A DNA stretch of 64,000 nucleotides, taken from Litomosoides sigmodontis (Eukaryota; Nematoda; Chromadorea; Rhabditida; Onchocercidae). Positions 1 through 12,300 of the stretch are shown here, piece after piece; within the stretch, counting starts at the first letter, position 1, and every line of letters starts with the position of its first letter. The DNA is taken from contig OY718805.1 of assembly GCA_963070105.1 (NCBI GenBank), forward strand, positions 5,886,001-5,950,000, read 5' to 3'. Under the pieces are notes generated by a model. The model saw nothing but the letters and a program-made list of their open reading frames with translations, was not told where the DNA came from and ran no database searches. The position numbers were made by a program, and so were the translations under genes.

Positions 1-180
1 TCAAAAAGTAGAAGACTGCAGGGAAGTAAGATTAAGATATGGTGTAACTTTCCATCCTCCTGTGAAAAGTTCCTTCCAAAGAAGTCATGCAAGAGTAGGC
101 GCTATCATCATATTTTTTCAATCTTCAGTGTCAGTAATATTTCCGCTTAGTTTATTTTAATTCATTTCAAAATTGATTAC

Positions 181-2057
181 CTTCCAATCCCAGCACTGCA
201 ATGCACAATTATAGGCTTCTTTTCGGAAAATTTCAGCGCCAGTATTCGTACCTCACGACATATCGGTATTGAGTCTGGCACGAAGTGATCAGGCCAACCA
301 CCGTACAGTAAATGTAGTACCTTCAAAGTAAGTCACGCGATTGTGAGGTGCAACTTAAAGTGACTTAGGTAAATGACTCGTTCATCGATCACTGCGAATT
401 GTTGGATAGTTCTCTCAGAGCGCTCCTTAGCCCTCCAACAACCGCTTCCGATATAAACTTATCGACGAAATGAATAAACAAATTGCATGCATCTGCTCCG
501 CGGTGAAACATAATGATGAGATGATAGAATTCAGATAGATTCGTTACTGGACAAATCTATGGAGCTGGTTGGTCAAAGGTTAACATTTAGAAGTTGCCCT
601 CGCATTTTGATTATTACTGGAATCATCCAATAGCAAGCAAAAAGAGTTTGCTAGAAATAACTTGTAATTTTATAATTTTTTTGAAATCTGAGTTAAGGGA
701 CTAGCTCAGAAAGCACAGGTCGAGTTCTATGCTGACCTCATGCTTCTTATTCTTATAAACAGCCTGTATTTTTGTCTGGTAAACTTTTCGAAGCTGTGTG
801 ACAGTTGTAGTCTTCTCGACAATTTTGACACGAATAGCTCCGTAATCTTTCGACTCCCAATCGCTGACCGGGAAATACTCGGTACACTGAGTTTTTCCTT
901 CCTCGCTCCACTGACATAACTGTATTATTACCTGTAATTAACAATCCCAATATTATACTTGCACACCGTAAAGCCCTGGAGAAACAAAGCAACCATTGGG
1001 ATGAATAATTACTGAAAGATTTTCTCAGCACAACAGCGTTTGTAATTGCAATTTGCAAAAGTATACTGTACGTGATCGTTTTACCGACCTTTGAGTCTTC
1101 CTGTATAACCATACACCAAAAATCTTCAATTGTGTTTGGCAGTGGTCCTTGTGCGCAAATGAATTTAATATTTTCGCTAATTTGTACGTATGAAGCATGG
1201 TAATAGTCGTCATCTGTTATCGTTTTTTTACATTTCATTTGGATTTTAATTCACGTAAATTTGCAATTATGCTGATCATCCATTCTATGCGTTAATTTTA
1301 GTAAGAAAGGATTTCACTAATCGTTACCGTTAGGTGTATCCTTAAGTATCACTCTTGTTTTGTCCAGCAATTTGACGTCTTCGTACCTTAATTTTTCAAA
1401 ACTTGCAAAGATCTAGGATTGCTCTCGTCTCTTCATATAAATTCAATTATTTAAAAAAAAATTTGGCTATTTTTCTGCAAATCTATGAAATGTGATCCAC
1501 CGGTTTTTGTCGTAATTTCTATCAGATTCCCATGCGCTTGTCGTACCAGGTGGATTGTACGCCCTTACGAGAGTGACAAATTCTCGCCTGATATTCCGAA
1601 TACCCATGTCAGTGATCTGGTCAGCCCACAGTTCATATGGCGTTTTCTTGCGTGGTTCGGAATATTTCGCTGCCGCCTTATTCGATTTTTCCTACATTAA
1701 TTGTTCCAGGAATGGGAATTTAAGCGCTTTCTGCATTAACAGGAAATAAAGAAAATAAACTTGGGGATAGAATAACATTAGCTTTAAATTATCTTTGTAA
1801 TACGAAGTAGTTGCATTAGCTGAAATAAAATTTATCATAGAAGCATTGCTGAAGTGAAACGAGGAGAACTCGAACATCTCTGCGAGCGCCACGTTAAAGC
1901 TACGCTAGCACTTTATCGTAGATTTAGCACAGCAACAGCTTACCGTTGTTTTGTGAACAAATTTTTTTCCAATTGGAGTCCGATAGTCGTTTTGAATTAC
2001 ACGGCGACGAGCGGCAACTCCTTTTGATTGTTTCCTGTCGTCCACGGAGCAAACCAT
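181..2057 (-). CDS. Non-receptor-type protein tyrosine phosphatase, 3' end beyond window
   Basis: Classical cysteine-dependent phosphatase expected to remove phosphate from phosphotyrosine in proteins. Exons on the minus strand, in order: 2057-1944, 1691-1501, 1386-1328, 1213-1089, 931-737, 320-181; all phases join without a stop (274 complete codons). The domain is seen directly: KNRY phosphotyrosine-loop motif near residues 100-103, then YEDVKLLDKTRVIL, QGPLPNTIEDFW, QWSEEGKTQC..YFP, WPDHF with general-acid Asp near 239, and VHCSAGIGR with nucleophile Cys near 269 and Arg near 275. All catalytic residues visible are intact. No signal peptide or membrane segment precedes the domain, so a cytosolic enzyme is likely; a basic N-terminus of about 100 residues comes first. 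The last exon ends inside the GR codon at 181; the next exon (usually starting TG, and carrying the Q-loop) must lie left of base 1. Start ATG 2057 was chosen because a 3' splice site (TTTTAG, 2092) sits 34 bases upstream; an upstream coding exon joining there is the alternative. Small PTPs like this are a large, often sperm-expressed family in nematodes. Confidence 0.92.
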
Positions 2058-2091
2058 TCTTCCCTTAGTCGTCGTTGGACGCTAAAATTCC

Positions 2092-2100
2092 ATTTCACTT
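2092..2100 (-). promoter_or_regulatory. 3' splice or trans-splice acceptor before phosphatase start
   Basis: On the minus strand GAATTTTAG ends at 2092, 34 bases before the phosphatase ATG. The 34 bases are open in frame, so this is either a spliced-leader acceptor or the 3' end of a cis intron with more coding sequence upstream. Confidence 0.4.
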
Positions 2101-2945
2101 CACATTGTTGAAAATTTATGCTTAACTCCTTGTCAGATTAATCATCCATCCCACTTCTCAGCTAACAATAAACCTTTTTCGGCAGCATTTCCTTTCTACC
2201 GTATGCGCATATATGAACAACGCAACAAGCGAACAGAAACTATGAAATTAGAAATAAATTCAATCAGTAATTTCATTTCTATTTTTATGGTTCAACGAAT
2301 TTGCATAACACATGTTCAATTGGAAGAGATGTAGGAAACTTTGAAATAAATGACAATCTTTGCAGCAATAATTTCTTATCATTTACGCTGAATGGTCTGA
2401 TATTTCTAGTTTGTGGTTTCTTTGGAGTTTCGAACACATTTTCGGTATTACAGTCTTTGCCTGCCGTACGATCTAAACCCTCAACTGTTTTTTACAGTAG
2501 AAAATTTAAGTTTTAAGGCTTCTCTCTTCTTTTTTTCCATTAATTATGCTTGGTACATCCCATTATTCACTGAAACATTCAATAATAATTGCGTGAAACC
2601 GTCTTTTTCAGGCCACCTTGCTTGTTCTGACTTAACTTTCATTTAACAGTGAAATTAGATACACAAAGACAGAGAGAAATTGCTCAGTTCGTAAAATCTT
2701 CGTTGTGATTGATCATGCGAAGGTATGAAAAAAAAAATGAATTTCGTTTTTCACTATGAATGAACGAGTAGCGTATAATGAAATGTAATTTGAAATTTGA
2801 GCTCAGACTGGAGTAAAATTTAATTATTAAGTGTTGAAAGCACTAGAACTGTTTAAATATCCCAATTATCTGCTTAAATCTTTTTTGGAGGCATACAATT
2901 TAATTATATGATTTCAAGCATAGATGCAATTTTAGTCCGACAAAA

Positions 2946-2951
2946 TTTATT
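2946..2951 (-). terminator. AATAAA polyadenylation signal candidate for the 3033-6078 gene
   Basis: On the minus strand AATAAA lies about 80 bases downstream of the TGA at 3035-3033, a normal 3' UTR length for a nematode gene. It sits between this gene and the phosphatase, which supports separate transcript ends. Confidence 0.45.
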
Positions 2952-3032
2952 ACATTTCTGGTTTTCTCATCAAATAAGTGTAGGTGATCACATATAAAAA
3001 TTTTTAGTTGTACGTGTAGAGGAGATTACGCA

Positions 3033-6000
3033 TCATTTTATCCAGAGAATAACAACAAGAATAATTAGCATAATTCTGCTTCTTGCGGTTGCTGCTGCTT
3101 TCGTTCTTCTTGACCATTGACAGTCCTGAAATGGAAAAAAGCTTGCAGCACATTTAATTTCTAATTGTTGAAAAAAAAATTCAGTGTACTTCACGGTTTT
3201 TTAAGCTCTCTAGACTTCAAAATCAAGAATTAGTTTTGGAAACTCCGAATTTTGTTAAACTTCAATCTGTTCCCTCGCCATTGAAGCAAATATCAAGTAA
3301 ATTTATGAATTTTACCCGCAAAAACTGGCCAAATTATGAATGGACTGAACAAGGCAATCCTCTGGTCGGTTTCTTTTAAAAAAGCGGAAGAAGTCACTTT
3401 CCGGCGAAGTCATCTTCTGCGCATCGCTTGCAGACTTGAGTGAATCTTCTGCTTCTTACGAAAAGCATGTCTCATGAAGAGAAAGGACAAAGATCAAACA
3501 TACGTCATTCATCTTCAGGTGAGTGTTAGAAGAAGCAGGTGCGCGGAAATCCGTCAATCTAGGCTGTTCAGCGGCGGACTCGGAAGGTGTCATCCGTTGC
3601 CGTTTCTCTTGCTGCTGAGACATAAGCGCAAAATTCATTGGTTGCATGCCACTTATCTCACCAAACAGAGATTGTTGAGGCACATACTACGAAGACTGTT
3701 GTTAAGATCAAGTAGAAAGCCATGAAGCATGAAGGAAGGCCTGCCTGCAACGGCTCATAAAGGAACTGTAAACGACTCACGTTTGCTAAAAGCGGAACAG
3801 GTAGTGGTCGATGAGCGGAAAGTACGCCCGCAAATGGCTGCATCGGTATCGGTACCACTGCTGCTGTTTTCTGAAATTAAACACGTTTTGAATGGCAGGA
3901 TATTTTTAGAAACGTACAAGCAATTCTTGATTTTCTCCGAAATAATTAGCAAAAATCAGTGGTCCTCCGCAACGTTGAGGATTTTCAAACAATGCAAAGC
4001 TCCTATCCTAACGTTTAAAAAGAAAAAGAATAAATTTCAAAAATGTCATGCTCTGTAAAATGACTGCAGTAGATGAGAAGCTGCAACCTCATCTGGCGAT
4101 AAAATAGTGGCCGGTAAATTTGTTGGATGACAAATATTAGCCGTCGATAAGCTGGATTCTTCCACATATCCAAGTTTTCGAAGATATTCAATTGCTGGCT
4201 TATCCTCCATAGACACTGTTATTTCGGCTAAAAATTTCAGACCATCCTTCCTTTTCGTTCCTTTTGTTTAAATACTTGACGGAAATCATTCAACTCGTTA
4301 CTTACTCTTCACATTAAGTTCATCTCTCGGAAAACCTATGAAATTTAACGGACTAATCTAAGTTAGACTTTAAGCCTTCTTCGTTCTGATGTTAACAACA
4401 ATGAAATGTAATTTCAACTGGTTGTACATAAGTCGCTTACTCATTTGTCGCTTTCGGCGTTGATTTCCGACCTGAAATGCACCTGAAAATAATAATTAGT
4501 TAAGATTAATTAAATTCCAAGTTTTGGCATTGGAAAAGCTTGCAGTTCACCAAATATTTAGCGATGCTAACAAATAAATTCGAAAATTGCTTTCATGAAT
4601 ATGCAAAATAGGCGTTTCGAAGCCCATAAAATGGTATTTGCAATAAAACTTCCATGCCAATTTTATATTCAAATTATAGGTGTTAATGTTTTGCAAATTT
4701 GCATGTGAACTTACAACGGAAAATGTTAAAGGTCAGAGGGAAGAACAGTTAACCTGAAGTGACAGGACACGGCAAAAGGCGACTAATTTGTACGTTGCAT
4801 GGACAGTGGCCGACAGGCATTACTGAACAAGCTGTTGAAGTTGCTGGACATGGACAGAAAACACATTTGCGTGAAGGAAGTACCATTTTTATGGTCTTCG
4901 ACCTAAACACTTATTAATTCGAGCGTGTATTCTGCAGCATCACCGATACATTTCGCTATATCACAAACGCATTGATAAATGTAAGACTTATCTGTGAAGA
5001 ATTGATTGATAGCTTTTGAAACACTTAAAATAGTTGATTGTTTCACTCATTCTTTTCAATGAAATTTAAATTTAATATGCATGTTAGCATGTCAAAGTGA
5101 GGTTGGAGTAAAAGGCTCGTCTACTACTGGTGTTGAAAGGCGTAACTGTATTGGATTTAAAAAGTGTGCACGACCTGAACGCTGTTGTCTGTGTTGTTAA
5201 TTTCTCATTGCAAATTTCCTGAAAGTAATTTTATCCTTGAAAGATTGATGCTTAGAAATGTGTTGATGCTGCTAGAGTGGTGTGAGTTACGTTCGAAAAC
5301 AGAAATTCTTACAACGCAACTCTGTGCGTGAACGAAAGCGACGCAATTAACTACGATTAACTCTTACCTCCCTGACAGTGTCATTTCTTCCGGAACATTT
5401 GTTCTTGCAGCACTTCAAGATTTCGCTAAGTTTCGTTTGCAAACTATTTAATTTCTGCATTACGTCACTCCTCCACTCATCATTTCTGGTGGCCGATGCT
5501 GTCGGTCGGCTCTGCAATAACAGAAATGCAAAAAAATTCGTTGAAAGAAGAAAGCCATCGCTTTTGAAGTTTTTCACTTGAAGAACGGCAGTGGTATCTT
5601 TGAACCTTTGACCTCAATACTGGCAATAATATGGAATTATTTCAATTATCGTCGCTCATTTAAGTGCTACAACATTTAATGACGTTCGCTGTTTGCAGAA
5701 TTCCTATCAAAGAAGCTGCACGTGCACGTCTAATTTCAACTGCTTTCTCGCTGTTCGAGGAAGTGAACAACTTACGGCTTCGCTGTAAGCATCTGTTGTT
5801 GAGCTGTCCGGTAGTTTGAAGCTTGGAGGGGCTGAAATAAATCCATTTTGTGCTAGTAATTACGATATAAACGGAAATAAAATTCCATTTGAAAGTGTTG
5901 TCGTTGGGAAAGCTTTCCACGGCTCTCACTGGAAAGCGATATCCATTGGAATAAAAGTAGCAAAGTGACACGTACAGCTTATTCCAGACTGCTTACTGCC

Positions 6001-6078
6001 ATCAGTAGTTGTTGTCGCACGCAGTGCTGAGGCATTCTCTAGCAGCAGGAGGAAGATCAGCGTGCTTATTCGTCTCAT
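3033..6078 (-). CDS. Unrecognised 350-residue secretory-pathway protein, 11 exons
   Basis: Family not recognised. Minus-strand exons: 6078-5997, 5831-5776, 5511-5368, 5218-5175, 4902-4754, 4482-4441, 4335-4306, 4227-4088, 3870-3781, 3686-3504, 3125-3033. The lengths sum to 1053 bases, exactly 351 codons with the TGA, and every junction keeps phase. Seen in the product: an N-terminal signal peptide (MRRISTLIFLLLLENASA); a Thr/Ser-rich stretch (about 21-60); a short helical segment with CCKNKC (about 60-85); a Cys-rich segment (about 120-155) including CVFCPCP and GHCPC; a dibasic RRKR site near 167-170 suiting furin-type cleavage; a Pro/Gln-rich region (about 230-300); and a hydrophobic C-terminus near 338-349 (IMLIILVVILWI) ending in Lys. 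This suggests a secreted precursor or a surface protein with a C-terminal anchor; that is inference. Weakest junction: the donor at 4087 (GTTGCA). A 3' splice site ends 2 bases before the ATG. It lies upstream of the phosphatase on the same strand, about 975 bases away. Confidence 0.72.
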
Positions 6079-9000
6079 ACCTGCGCTATTGAAATTCAAT
6101 TCACATTCATTGCAATTTCTTAGTTATTTAATTAAAATTACTTCGTTAACAATTCACCCGATTTACCTAGAGCTTGATGAAAACAGTTTAAAGCACAATT
6201 AAAAAAGTTCGCAAAAATTTGGTAAAAATTTTTGATAGCATAAATTGAAGGAAAAATATGTGCGTTTTCTTCTCAAGCTAAGTGGAAATTCTATCTTTTG
6301 AAGTAGGAATGATTTTTGAATGCTATGGAAGGTAAGGTAAGAATTGAAACCGAAAGAATTTAGGAGTGGGAGTTTTCTGAAAGTATTGAAATATGAAATT
6401 TGAGAAGGCCGTCTGACGACCGTAACGTTCGCCGTTCGTAATGGTAGTGCCAGAAGCTGGGGAAAGTGAAGAAGTTTGGAATGTGAGTGGATAGAAAGGG
6501 TAAAAGGATCGAAAGTGGCGTTGGTTGTAAGAATGCTTATTTATGGTCGAATATGACAAATATCAGATGAGCCATCCTTTCATACAATTCTTACGTTTGT
6601 ATTTCGAAAAAATTTGTATTATATTTTTGTTAGTCATTAAATGCTGCCAATTCCATTTATTTTAGAGAATGGCAGTTGGATGGTTTTCCTATTCGTATGT
6701 AAATGACCACCCAAAAACTCATCATCTTAATATTTCGTAAAATTTACAAAAAAATTTTTTCGGGAGCATTAAATTTATTATACGGACAAATGCTAGCAAT
6801 GGCCAATTAATTAATTTATTTATTTGTTTGCTTAGACTTACGTACCTATACCTGAAATAGCCTAAAATTTGCATTATATATTAGCAAAAAGAAATGAAAA
6901 GCAATTGTGCATTTGAAAATTCTTAAAAATACCTCGAGAACAGACAAATTTGCAATTAACTTGAAATAATACTTTGCAAGTCTTAAATATGAAATGTATT
7001 TGATATTATATTTTTTGCAGGAAAATAGCATTTATAACACTGACTTTAATTTCTTTAATTTGTAAAGGTTAGTTAAGCTTGTAGATCTCTTATTTAAAAT
7101 TGATTTTAAAATTTCCAACTTCTCATTTCTCGTTGATTTCCCTGAAAAGAAGGTCAAAAATTTGAGCAGTGATTTCTAACTAAAAAACCAAATAGTTTTT
7201 TGTACAGCAATTTACTGTATGAGTCTGTCTGTGGCAGAGGAAAAAAAGCAAAAACTGTGGATGTTGCAGTCCGACAAAAAAACATTCCTAAAATTGTTAT
7301 CTTACCGATTTTATTTTTTCTTTTCCCTTTCGTGGGTTTCTTAAGGAAGCAAAAAAAAAATTTATTTTTTTCCTTGCTTAGTGAAACCCATTTAGTACCA
7401 TTAAATTCTACTTGTTTCTCACTCACAACCTGTTTCTACTTCATCTCGTCAAGCACTCAATCTCCTAGAGGTCAAGAACAGATTAAGGTAATAGTGGACG
7501 ATTGTTTTTTTACTGATAGTGCCTAACAAATAATGCTTAAAATCGTCCTTCACTTTCTTTTCATTCTTCAACATTTTTGTTACCGTTCTCTTATAGCTCG
7601 AATATTTTGCATTCTATTTAAATATGTATTTGGTGGTCAGTTGAAAAAAAAACGAAAAAAAAACTCAATCGCTGCTGACACATTCATCCGCTACCAATCA
7701 TCGCAAACTTTACCGTTTTCCATATTTTTGAATGTTTTTTTTCAGCGATCGATTTTATATCCTTTCTATAACTTCTCATTTAAAATTAAAGTGTTTAGCG
7801 GATTATTCGAGAACACTAAAAAAGTTTCAAGTTTGATGAGGAAGCTGTAGAAATGTATCATACCACAGAAAATATGTTTCTTTAAAAGTTTGCTTCACTC
7901 TTTCAACTACTTAGAATTTTATTTTTGCAATGAAAATATGAAAATATTGTAAGCGATCATCAAGAAAAATGTGGCTTAAAATTGTTTTAACTTAGTCTAA
8001 AAAAATCATTTGTTAATTTTTAAAGAAAAATTGGCTTTTCGAATAAAGGAAATTGCACCTAAATTTTATCACAATTGATATACCATTTTAAATTTTAAAA
8101 TGTTGAAAGTATTTAATTTAATCCAAATATAAAGGTCAGTAATTTTGTTGATTGCAAACTTTCAGCGAATGCAAGCGGCACATCAAGGAAGGTTATATTT
8201 TGGTGTCATCTTGAAATAATACAAATGTAATTTCTTTTTTGTCGGCCAGCTGAATGAAATAATATCCGGACATTAGGATATATTATGGGCCGTCTCTGAA
8301 GCTAATCAAACCACGAAAATTCAATTCCTTTCCTAAGAGAGAAGGATTTTTGTGAAAAATGTTCTTCGTTATCAGCGCGAAACAAACACTCATCGTTAAT
8401 GCAGCGCGGTGATGAATGCCTTCACAGTAAGTGTAAGCCGTCAAATTGAAAATGCTAATTAGACGAGCACCAATTACCGTAGCCATCTTTCAATAACAGT
8501 ACGAATTCCTTTCCAATCTTCATTTTTTGATGAAAAAAAGAAGAAAGATTACTTTGGACATCAAGAGGTCATTTACGCCTATAGTAAGAGGATAAGGTGA
8601 TCCAGTCATAGCGCTCATGTGGACAGTACGTGGACAGAAACTAAGTTAATAGAAGAAGCTAATTTAGCAATACATCTATAGTTGAAATATTTAGACCTTT
8701 TCTTCGAGTTATTCGGGGATTAACAGAAATTATGCATATGGAATTAATAGAACACAATAATTTTTTGATTTTCAGGTATTTATAAAAAGAAAAAAACTCA
8801 AGCAAGCATTTCCATAAAAGATTCCATCCATCTACCTATTAATATTTAGTCATCCTACACGTCAGCCTCTCAAATAAACACGTACGCTTACTTATCACTT
8901 AGTCGTAGAAAAACATGCATCACTCAACGATTCAATTTTATTCTTTTGAAAATGGCACTTTTTTCTAATTCGATCAAATTTTGCTCTTTTAAGTGACGAA

Positions 9001-9212
9001 ATGAAAGAGTTCAAACGGTTAGTAGCTGATTCAGCCGCTCGACTTTCTCTTTCTCCCTAATTCAGTGTTAGAGCTCAGTTTATCTGAAACGAGAAAACCG
9101 AAATAAATTCGTATGCATGCAAATGTGTGTGTGTGGTTGCAACGGAGTGCTGCGATTGAAAATGTGTTTGAAAACTTGGCGGAAATATTTTTTGGCGTGG
9201 CTCGCAAGATAC
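6079..9212. other. No gene supported
   Basis: AT-rich sequence upstream of the 11-exon gene. Open frames here are short, dominated by Phe, Lys, Ile and Asn codons, and lack paired splice sites. The promoter of the minus-strand gene should lie just right of 6080 but no core motif is recognisable. Confidence 0.5.
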
Positions 9213-9275
9213 ATGTGTGTGTGCGTGTGTGTGTGTGTGCGTGTGTGTGTGTGTGTGTGCGTGTGTGTGTGTGTG

Positions 9276-9315
<40 letters not shown>

Positions 9316-9317
9316 CG
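9213..9317. repeat. (TG)n microsatellite with CG interruptions
   Basis: About 105 bases of TG/GT dinucleotides broken at intervals by GCG. The Cys/Val-repeat frames it creates on the plus strand are artefacts of the repeat. Confidence 0.95.
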
Positions 9318-12300
9318 GTAAGTGACTCCGATTTTCGTTTTCGGGAGTCAGTTATAATTGCTAGTGAGCTCAGGCCGATGACTGAAATGCGACCATCCTC
9401 TTTCTCCTCTCATTTTCCAATCGAACAGATCGGATGCAATTTGCTCTCGGAAGCAAGAAAAACGTTTCTTGGATGGATGAAATTCCCTTCCTACCCAAAT
9501 CTCAGACAATTATTCCCTTCTAAACTTTTACAGGCTTATTTTGCGTTTCAATTTCCCCTCAGTGAATTGCCACCGAACTCTTTCATTTTCTCCTAACTTA
9601 CTGCAAAAGGTTGATTTAGTCGTTTCGGCATTTCTCTCCGATGATTGTCCGTTTGATCATTGCTGTAAGTCATTTCAGTGAAATACTAAGACAGAAAACT
9701 TTTGTTACTTTTCTGTAGCACGTAAGTTTGGAAATTGTATGAATTTTCGAATTAATTTTCAATTTTCAATATGCTTATAAATCAACCTCTTCCAACTTAT
9801 TGCATCAGCAAAACTTCATTTTCTAGAAAAGTCTCCGGTTCAAACCTTTCACTCTTCTTATCACCACAAAATTATAGGAAGTTTCCTAACGTGTTTGACG
9901 TGCTCTACCTCACTCCACCCTCAGGTTATCCTTTCTTCGTTTCCAATTCACATCCTTCTTCCTTCGCTTCTCATTTCGTTTATCGATGAAATAAAAGTTC
10001 AAATAACAGCTATCGCAAACATTTCTTTTATATCGTACAGTGTAATATTCTTGCCATTTTTCCTGTTAGTATTGTTTCAATGATTCAGGACTCGCAATAC
10101 AATTGTAGGCGTGGAATGTCTTCCATGAATTCTTCAAATCTTTGCTGTCAGAATTTTAGTAGGTCAGAGAATTATTTAAGTGTGAGCTGTTGCTCGAAAT
10201 TTCAAATTCAATTTTATACATTTCATTATTTCAAAATTGGGAGATTTGAAAAACAAAGACTTTACAGTTCTACCTTCGTAATTACAATTCCATTTTACGC
10301 ACTGTGTGAAACTACAAAACAATGCGCATTTTCGGAAGACAGTGAAGCAGTTATCTGATACACCTAATAACACATCACTAATTTCGTAGTGATCTTCCAA
10401 ACGTGTGGTTGAATTACACGTCCTGTAGATGACGTAATGATGCTACGCTGTGCCGACTGCTAAGTATAGCTTGTTCAGCACTAGCTTCGCCACTGATCTC
10501 ATAGTGCTAGAACCTTTCTGGTCTTGTGTGTGATTTAGCAACTAAAATGGAATGTAATTTATTTCACGACTAACACTGCTGTTCTGATACATTGTTGTCT
10601 AAATTTGGTTTGAAATTACTTGAATTGAACTTGAGGAGTTTTAATTATTGTGGTTGCGTCGCGGTGAAATTTCGCGTTACGCGAAGGATTTCTTGTTAGC
10701 TTCCATTAGCTGACAGTCCCTTACCTTTTATACTTTTCAGCTGCTTCCTATCACAATTATCCATCTCATACGTTTGTTGCGAATAATTACTCACGCTATT
10801 GCCATATTACCAAGTACAGGTGTAATGATAATTGGCAAAATAAGAGAAACAGAGAAAGAGGGAAAGAGAGAGGGAGGGAGGGAGAGAGTTTCATTTAATT
10901 TTCTAGCTACTATTACATTATCTGGGTGGCGCATTTTCCAATATGAAAAGAAAACTTTTTCCACGAATAACTCAAAAGAATATTTGTTGAAAATTGAAAA
11001 AATAAATTTTATGTTGCGAACTTGGTAAAACGAAGTGGACAATTTGCCTTGGGAAAAGTAATTCGATAGAAAGAGAGTAGTGAAGAGAGATGACAATGAG
11101 CATTTTCATTTCATACAGCTCTAAATTTAATGAAAAACAATTTAATTGCTTACAAAAATTGTAGCCAAAGTTTACCTTTCACTCTGTCAAACAAAGTGCT
11201 TGTTCTTTTCAACAATTCTTATCTTTGACTTCTGCTATTTAACATTTATTATTGAACAGTATGATTATGTAAATACTAATTTGGGTTTAATATTCTAGCA
11301 TGCATAATCATAGGTTATCACCTTATCCCTAGCCTTTTATCCTCTCTATTTGTCGTATTAATGGGCTTTTAATTTGCAAAATAATTAAATTATCTTTTTT
11401 TCTTTGAAAAAACAAAAAAGAATGCTTGCAAAGAAACTTGCAGAGAAATGCAACCAATGAAGAAGGCAAAAGTATTTTTTGGATCATTAAAATTTGAAAT
11501 TGTTGAAACCAACCACCGACATTTATAGATAGTGAGAGAGTGAGAGAGAGAGAGAGAGATGGATAAGAATTGATTTGCCAAAATGAAATAATGAAATGGA
11601 AGGTAGTAGATTTAGCAATATTTCAGCGAAGATGTGGTGCATATTTAACGTAGTGCATCCTTTAGAGTCCAAAGGTAACTTTCTTTTGTCCTCAAAAGCG
11701 CCATTTGAATAAACAAATGAGAAGGGGGCGGTTGATGGGAAAGTTCATGCTCAATCTCTCATGGAGGAATGCAGGTGGAGGAAATGCAAGAAAAGATTTG
11801 CTGTAAATTGAGGTCCGAGAAATTATGAATTGAACTGACGGTAACTGTTTTACAAAGCATAAACGATCAATATAAGCAAGTGATGTGATCACCTCATAGT
11901 TGAGCGAAGGAGCCAATGAGGATTAAGATTAGCAAAGAGCTTATCACTGCTATCAGTTGATAGGAGACGCGTAATCAAAGGAAGGCGAAAAGTGAAGTAA
12001 GTGAGTGATGAGGAAAAGACTGCTAAATGGGAAGATCGAAGATCTGTTGTGATTATCGAAAGGGATAAGATACCGTGTGGTAAGGGAAGAATGACGGTAT
12101 TAGGAAGAGAGGATTTGAGCATTGCAAATCATCATTTAGCAAGAAATTTCAACGAGCAACACTTGTGAGCAAATTGCCGCTATCTTCTTCCTTCCAATTA
12201 TGGAATGCAAACGCTCAACGACATTTTCCTCTTCCTTTCTCACACGTCGAGTGATGCAACTTTTCATCACCTCGAAATGAACAACTCTGTCTACAATGAA

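Noticed and set aside
1..180. Next phosphatase exon starting at CCCTGCAG (minus strand, about 16)
   Set aside because: Joining there does not give the expected Thr-Gly after GIGR and runs to a stop, so the real exon is taken to lie outside the window.
753..1238. Single 161-codon minus frame as one protein
   Set aside because: It reads through an intron (932-1088) and out of frame beyond it; the correct model is two separate phosphatase exons, 1089-1213 and 737-931.
1485..1749. Plus-strand frames of 64-71 codons
   Set aside because: They lie antisense to phosphatase exon 2 (1501-1691), which is strongly supported by its motifs and phase.
3729..4058. 109-codon plus-strand frame
   Set aside because: Antisense to exon 9 and an intron of the minus-strand gene; its C-terminus is Lys/Phe-rich, as expected from AT-rich intron.
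5660..5971. 103-codon minus frame
   Set aside because: Mostly intron 1-2 of the 350-residue gene; only 5776-5831 is an exon, and it is used in another frame.
9113..9325. Cys/Val-rich plus-strand frames of 70-159 codons
   Set aside because: Direct translation of the (TG)n repeat; no splice sites or protein-like composition outside it.
9830..9850. GGTTCAAACC, a tRNA B-box-like sequence
   Set aside because: No matching A box or cloverleaf in the preceding 60 bases; no tRNA found anywhere in the window.
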